From the NCBI RefSeq assembly GCF_014904755.1, contig NZ_JACZFQ010000076.1, forward strand, positions 20,380 to 84,379: a DNA stretch of 64,000 nucleotides, written 5' to 3'. Position numbers and translations under genes: made by a program. This DNA comes from Neoluteolibacter marinus (lineage in GTDB: Bacteria; Verrucomicrobiota; Verrucomicrobiia; Verrucomicrobiales; Akkermansiaceae). The notes under the pieces were generated by a model, which saw only the letters and a program-made list of their open reading frames with translations, was not told the origin of the DNA and ran no database searches. Shown in pieces: positions 59,560-64,000 of the stretch (within the stretch, counting starts at the first letter, position 1; each line of letters begins with the position of its first letter).

Positions 59560-61497
59560 ATGAGCTCCCGTGCTTTCCAGTCCCGCTGCCTCTTGCTGTG
59601 CTCGGTTTTGGTGACCGGGCTCAGTTTGCTTTCGGTCCGGCTGATCCGGATCCAGCTGTGGGACCGGAAACACTACGCCGACAAGGCCCGGCTGACCTTC
59701 GAGCGGCGCGAGGTCCTGCCCGGCCTGCGCGGCAAGATCGTCGACCGCAACGAGGAGGTGCTGGCGAAGAGCATGCCGGTGGGGACCATCTGGGTGAATG
59801 TCCGGCACCTCACCGATCCGCTGGTCATTTCCTACCCGCTCGCCCACGAGCGCGTCAGCACCGATCCCGGCTGGGACGAACTCGATTCGTCCGCCCGCAA
59901 GCGCCGCATCCTCGCCGAACGCAGCGTGATCCTGAAGGAATTCGAGGAGATGCCGCCGGGAGCCATGGTGGAAAAGGCGATCGCCCAGGCGGTCAGCATC
60001 CTCGCCCGCCCGCTCGGCCTCAAGCGCGAGGACATGCGCGGCAAGATCAAGAAGGCGATCGATCGCGGAACCGGGGAATTCGCCCTGGCGAAAGACCTGC
60101 CGGCCGACGCCGCCGAGGGGGTGCGTGAGCTGATTTCCAAGCATTGGCTCGAGGGCTTCTTCCTGCGCGAGTCCTTCAAGCGCTGGTACACCTCCCCGGA
60201 CCTCGCTGCCCACGTCATCGGCTACACCGGTGAGACCGTCATCACCGATGAGGCGGGTGACAAGCTGTTCGTCCAGACCGGCAAGTTCGGCGTGGAGGCG
60301 GCCACCGAGGGCTTCCTCGCCGGCCGCGACGGCTGGCAGGAGCATCGCCGCGCCCCGAACGGCGCGCGCATTCCCGGTGACTCGTCGAGCCTGATGCCGC
60401 CGCGCGCGGGGCTCAACGTCCAGCTCACCCTCGACATGGGCGTGCAGTCGATCATCGAGGAGGAGCTCGATGCCGGCCTCAAGGAATACAAGAGCGAGCG
60501 CGGCTGCGTCATCGTGATGGATCCGAAGACCGGCGAGATCCTCGGCATGGTCAGCCGGCCGGCTTTCAACCTCAACCAGCTCGAGAATCTCGACACGGGC
60601 GCCGCGAACTTCGCCCTGCAAGCCATCTACGAACCGGGTAGTACGATCAAGATCGTCGCCGCCGGTGCCGCGCTCAATGAGCGCCTGGTCGGTCCGCAGA
60701 CCTCGGTGTTCTGCCATAATGGCTACTACCGGCAGGGCAAGGTCGAGGTGGAGGACCACGCGCCGTACGGCTATCTCACCGTCGAGGGCGTGCTCCAGAA
60801 ATCGAGCAACATCGGGGCCTACAAGCTCGGCCAGCAGCTCGGGACGACCCGCTTCTACGAGTATCTCTCGAAATGGGGCTACGGTCACAAAACCGGCATC
60901 CTGCTCAGCGGGGAAAGCAAGGGGATCGTCCGGGACACGGAAAACGCGGTCGACTTCTCCCGAGCCACCTTTGGCTATGCACTCGCGGTCACCCCGCTGC
61001 AGGTCGCCTCGGCCTACTGTGTCGTCGCCGGCGATGGCAAGCTGCGCAAGCCCCACATCGTCAAATCGGTGATCGCCAACGACGGCACCGTCGTCGAGCG
61101 CTATGAGCCCGAGGTGGTGAACACCGTCCTGCGGCCCGAAGTGGCAAAGTCGATGCGCAAGGCGCTGGAGAAGGTGGTCGACGTCAAGGGCACCGCGGTC
61201 CAGGCATCGGTTCCCGGCTACCGCGTTGCGGGCAAGACGGGTACTGCACGGCGGATCAAGGACGGCTGCTACCAGGACGGCCACTATACCGTTTCTTTCG
61301 CCGGCATGTTGCCCGCCGAAAATCCGGCTTTTGTCTGCGTGGTGGTGATCGATGATCCGCGCGCCGAGGGAATCAGCCTCTACGGCGGGACCATTGCCGC
61401 GCCCATCTTTTCGAAGATCGGAACCCGCCTCGCGGGGCACATGAATATTCCCCCCACCGAACCGGTGGACGAAGACAAGCTTGCTGGAAACCAATAA
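59560..61497 (+). CDS. ftsI: Division-type penicillin-binding protein (FtsI/PBP2B)
   Basis: 645 residues. N-terminal membrane anchor (CLLLCSVLVTGLSLLSVRLI), a dimerisation/pedestal region beginning 'RREVLPGLRGKIVDRNEEVL', and the transpeptidase domain with S-T-I-K (Ser361, Lys364 in 'YEPGSTIKIV'), S-S-N (~415-417 in QKSSNIGAYKLG) and K-T-G (Lys559 in VAGKTGTARR). It cross-links peptidoglycan at the division septum. A longer-than-usual insert lies between ~residues 90-190. Part of the dcw cluster. Confidence 0.95.
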   Translation: MSSRAFQSRCLLLCSVLVTGLSLLSVRLIRIQLWDRKHYADKARLTFERREVLPGLRGKIVDRNEEVLAKSMPVGTIWVNVRHLTDPLVISYPLAHERVSTDPGWDELDSSARKRRILAERSVILKEFEEMPPGAMVEKAIAQAVSILARPLGLKREDMRGKIKKAIDRGTGEFALAKDLPADAAEGVRELISKHWLEGFFLRESFKRWYTSPDLAAHVIGYTGETVITDEAGDKLFVQTGKFGVEAATEGFLAGRDGWQEHRRAPNGARIPGDSSSLMPPRAGLNVQLTLDMGVQSIIEEELDAGLKEYKSERGCVIVMDPKTGEILGMVSRPAFNLNQLENLDTGAANFALQAIYEPGSTIKIVAAGAALNERLVGPQTSVFCHNGYYRQGKVEVEDHAPYGYLTVEGVLQKSSNIGAYKLGQQLGTTRFYEYLSKWGYGHKTGILLSGESKGIVRDTENAVDFSRATFGYALAVTPLQVASAYCVVAGDGKLRKPHIVKSVIANDGTVVERYEPEVVNTVLRPEVAKSMRKALEKVVDVKGTAVQASVPGYRVAGKTGTARRIKDGCYQDGHYTVSFAGMLPAENPAFVCVVVIDDPRAEGISLYGGTIAAPIFSKIGTRLAGHMNIPPTEPVDEDKLAGNQ

Positions 61498-61499
61498 CC

Positions 61500-62996
61500 G
61501 TGACTCTACGCGATCTCATCGCCTCCCTTGACCGCCCGCTGATCGCGGGACCGCTCGACGTCGAAATCAAAGCCGTCACCGCCGATTCGCGGCTGGTCGG
61601 GCCGGGCTCCGCCTTTGTCGCGGTGCGCGGTGGCAGCCAGGACGGCCGCCAGTTCATCCCGATGGCCCTGGAGCAGGGCGCGGCGGCCATCATCGCCGAC
61701 TCCGCGCCGGAAACTGGCCACCCGCCGGAGGTTCCCTACGTACAGGTCAGCGACGTCCGCCGGGCCCTGTCCCGCTTCGCCGCCGCGCTGGCGGGCGACC
61801 CGTCGAAGCAGCTCAAGCTCGCCGGCGTCACCGGCACCAACGGCAAGACCACCACCGCCTACCTGCTGCATCACCTGATGAAGCGGGTCTGGCACCGCGC
61901 CGGCCTGCTCGGCACGGTGCTGGTCGACGACGGCGAGGAAGCGAAGCCCGCCGCCTTCACCACCCCGGGTCCGGTCCAGCTCAATGAACTGCTGGGGCGG
62001 ATGGTCGACCACGGCTGCCGCGGTGCCGCGATGGAGGTGTCGTCCCACGGCATCGACCAGAAGCGCGTCGATGCCATCGCCTTCGATGCCGCGATCTTCA
62101 CCAATCTCACCCAGGATCACCTCGACTACCACGGCACCCTCGACGCCTACGCGGAGACCAAGTTCTCGTGGTTCGAGACGCTTGCTGCCGATCCGATGGG
62201 CAAGAAGCCCGTCGCCGTGGTCAATCTCGACGACGCCCACGGCGAGAAGCTGGTCGACCTGCTCGGCGACCGCCTGCCGGTGATCCGCTACGGCTTCAAC
62301 GTCCACTGCGATTTCCGCGCGAACAACTTCAAGCAGAGTGCCCGCGGCATGGAGTTCGAGCTCACCGCGAAGGGCAAATCGTTCCTGGTGCGGGCGCCTT
62401 TGATCGGCCGCTTCAATGTCTACAACCTTCTCGCCGCCCTGGCTGCGGCCAGCGCCGTGAAGATCCCGCTCCGCGAGGCGGTGGCCGCGCTGGCCGATGC
62501 CCCGCAGGTGCCCGGCCGGATGGAACATTGCGGCACCCGTGGCGGTGTCAGCGTGTTCGTCGACTACGGCCACACGCCGGATGCTCTGGAGAATGCCTGC
62601 CGCACCTTGAAAGAGCTGAACCCCCGCCGCCTGATCACCGTCTTCGGATGCGGCGGCGACCGCGACAAGGGCAAGCGCCCGCTGATGGCGAAGGCGGCAG
62701 GCAATCACAGCGACGCCTGCATCATCACCTCCGACAATCCGCGCAGCGAAGATCCGGAGGCGATCATCCGGGCGATCGAAGCCGGCATGGGCGGAGCCCG
62801 CTTCAAGTCGGTGGTCGACCGCGCCGAGGCGATCCGCATCGCCGTCCACGCCGCGGGCAAGGACGACATCGTCCTGATCGCCGGCAAGGGCCACGAGACC
62901 TATCAGCAGTTCGCCGACCGCACGATCGACTTCGACGACCGCCGCGAGGCGCGCCGTGCCCTGGAGGCACGCCCCGACGAGCACGACCGCAGATGA
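61500..62996 (+). CDS. murE: UDP-MurNAc-tripeptide synthetase MurE
   Basis: Adds the third residue to the peptidoglycan precursor. 498 residues with ATP loop GVTGTNGKTTTAYLL (~residue 109), 'MEVSSHGIDQKRVDAI', 'VFVDYGHTPDALENAC' and the DNPRSEDP motif, which in known enzymes selects meso-diaminopimelate. So this organism should make mDAP-type peptidoglycan. GTG start 2 bases after ftsI; its stop overlaps murF (ATGA). Confidence 0.97.
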   Translation: MTLRDLIASLDRPLIAGPLDVEIKAVTADSRLVGPGSAFVAVRGGSQDGRQFIPMALEQGAAAIIADSAPETGHPPEVPYVQVSDVRRALSRFAAALAGDPSKQLKLAGVTGTNGKTTTAYLLHHLMKRVWHRAGLLGTVLVDDGEEAKPAAFTTPGPVQLNELLGRMVDHGCRGAAMEVSSHGIDQKRVDAIAFDAAIFTNLTQDHLDYHGTLDAYAETKFSWFETLAADPMGKKPVAVVNLDDAHGEKLVDLLGDRLPVIRYGFNVHCDFRANNFKQSARGMEFELTAKGKSFLVRAPLIGRFNVYNLLAALAAASAVKIPLREAVAALADAPQVPGRMEHCGTRGGVSVFVDYGHTPDALENACRTLKELNPRRLITVFGCGGDRDKGKRPLMAKAAGNHSDACIITSDNPRSEDPEAIIRAIEAGMGGARFKSVVDRAEAIRIAVHAAGKDDIVLIAGKGHETYQQFADRTIDFDDRREARRALEARPDEHDRR

Positions 62997-64000
62997 ACTC
63001 CATCGACGCACGCACCCTGGCCGATCACATCGGCGGCGATCTAGCCGCCGGCGACGGTGGCGTGCGGGCGGATGCGGTTTCCACCGATACCCGGACCATC
63101 CCGCAGGGCTCGGTCTTCTTCGCCCTGCGCGGCGAGCGCTTCGATGCCAACGATTTCGCGCCGCAAGCCTTCGCGGCGGGAGCTTCCATCGTCGTGGTCG
63201 AACGTTGGAGCGGGGACGTATCCGGCGACGCGGCGGTGATCGTGGTGCCCGACGGCCTGGCGGCCTTGCAGCGCTTTGCCGCCTGGTATCGCCGCCAGCG
63301 CGAGATCCCGGTGGTCGGGATCACCGGATCGAACGGCAAGACCAGCACCAAGGACTTCACCGCGGCGGTGCTGGGGCGGAACTTCAACGTCTGCGCCACG
63401 CGGGGGAACCTCAACAACCACATCGGCGTGCCGCTCAGCGTGCTGGCGATGGAGGCGGACCACACCGCGGCGATCTTCGAGATGGGCATGAACCATCCCG
63501 GTGAGATCGCACCGCTGTGCGAGATCGCACGGCCGAACCTCGGCATCATCACCAACATCGGCACCGCCCACATCGAGTACATGGGGAGCCGGGATTCGAT
63601 CGCGGAGGAAAAGGGGGCACTCGCCCGCAGCCTGCCGGAAGACGGCGCGCTGTTCCTGCCCGCGGGCTGCGATTTCTTCGAATACTTCAAGCGTCGTACC
63701 AAGGCCCGGGTCATCCCGGTCGGCAATGGCAGGGGCTTCATCCGGGCGGAGAATTTCCACCAGGACGACACCGGCTCGCGCTTCACCCTGCTGATCGACG
63801 GCAAGCCGGAAGCCGAGGTCGACCTCCCGGTCACCGGCCGCCACATGGCAACCAACGCCCTGCTCGCCGCGGGGGCGGGCTGGTTCCTCGGCATCCCGCC
63901 CGAGAAGATCGCCGCCGGCCTTGCCGCCACGGTGCTGACGAGCGGCCGCCTGCGCCGCTTCGTCTCGGGCGGCGTCACGGTTTTCGACGACACTTACAAC
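62993..64000 (+). CDS. murF: UDP-MurNAc-pentapeptide synthetase MurF, cut by the window end
   Basis: 336 codons visible. N-terminal domain 'DAVSTDTRTIPQGSVFFALR', ATP loop VVGITGSNGKTSTKDF (~residues 107-122), 'RGNLNNHIGVPLSVL', 'MGMNHPGEIAPLCEIARP' and 'VTGRHMATNALLAAGAG'. It adds D-Ala-D-Ala to the tripeptide. The window ends at 'GVTVFDDTYN', a conserved point about 100 residues before the normal end. Confidence 0.96.
   Translation, partial: MNSIDARTLADHIGGDLAAGDGGVRADAVSTDTRTIPQGSVFFALRGERFDANDFAPQAFAAGASIVVVERWSGDVSGDAAVIVVPDGLAALQRFAAWYRRQREIPVVGITGSNGKTSTKDFTAAVLGRNFNVCATRGNLNNHIGVPLSVLAMEADHTAAIFEMGMNHPGEIAPLCEIARPNLGIITNIGTAHIEYMGSRDSIAEEKGALARSLPEDGALFLPAGCDFFEYFKRRTKARVIPVGNGRGFIRAENFHQDDTGSRFTLLIDGKPEAEVDLPVTGRHMATNALLAAGAGWFLGIPPEKIAAGLAATVLTSGRLRRFVSGGVTVFDDTYN

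Overview
The window is a GC-rich (about two thirds G+C by eye) chromosomal stretch that reads as a member of the phylum Verrucomicrobia, probably order Verrucomicrobiales. Pointers are a Verru_Chthon-type pilin-like protein, a PEP-CTERM protein, SHD1-domain proteins, Tat-exported Gfo/Idh/MocA oxidoreductases, sulfatase and autotransporter-repeat proteins, the recurrent C-terminal 'DGIANLLKYAFNL' type tail of secreted proteins, and a sigma factor/FecR-LamG pair. All assignments come from reading the sequence; no database search was possible. I saw no rRNA, tRNA, CRISPR array, transposase or phage genes.

Layout. 1-8.5 kb: the end of a large secreted protein, mutM and a hemolysin III/PAQR gene, a divergent DinB-like/HxlR pair with a candidate operator, a long tandem-repeat secreted protein whose first ~43 codons are a copy of the 5' end of asnS, then asnS itself. 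8.5-20.9 kb: a pilin-like giant protein with its small exported partner, Tat oxidoreductase, GreA/B-like and ArsC/Spx-like genes, a vanadium haloperoxidase-like enzyme, a Tat-exported unknown, pgi and apt. 21-26.6 kb: amt and a compact haem cluster (ccsA/hemX-like, hemA, hemC, fused cobA-hemD) with overlapping start/stop codons. 26.7-43.7 kb: mixed metabolic and envelope genes (Tat oxidoreductase, RRM protein, ABC ATPase, metY, SHD1 and SHD1-retropepsin proteins, a serine protease, a U32 peptidase) and a three-gene sugar ABC transporter.

43.7-51.8 kb is the most intriguing accessory region. On the minus strand, in transcription order, lie an ECF-type sigma factor, an overlapping FecR-LamG protein, a PEP-CTERM protein, a calcium-binding-repeat protein and a sulfatase. 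The last three share an almost gap-free ~198-residue module present in four copies. A motif (TTC-N10-GTTAAGAT) occurs upstream of both the sigma gene and the PEP-CTERM gene, suggesting that the sigma factor controls itself and the secreted set. 51.9-56.8 kb holds hslR, an autotransporter-repeat protein and two head-to-head genes.

56.8-64 kb is the start of the division and cell-wall (dcw) cluster: mraZ, rsmH, an ftsL-like gene, ftsI/PBP, murE and murF (cut by the window end). Ten-base-phased GGTGTA-like boxes sit over a candidate mraZ promoter, with an inverted set about 200 bases upstream. Between mraZ and the conserved part of rsmH is a 2.5-copy array of a 216-bp unit built of hairpins with constant loops and stems that change in a compensated way. 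This array and the shared-module sulfatase locus are the two best candidates for something undescribed.
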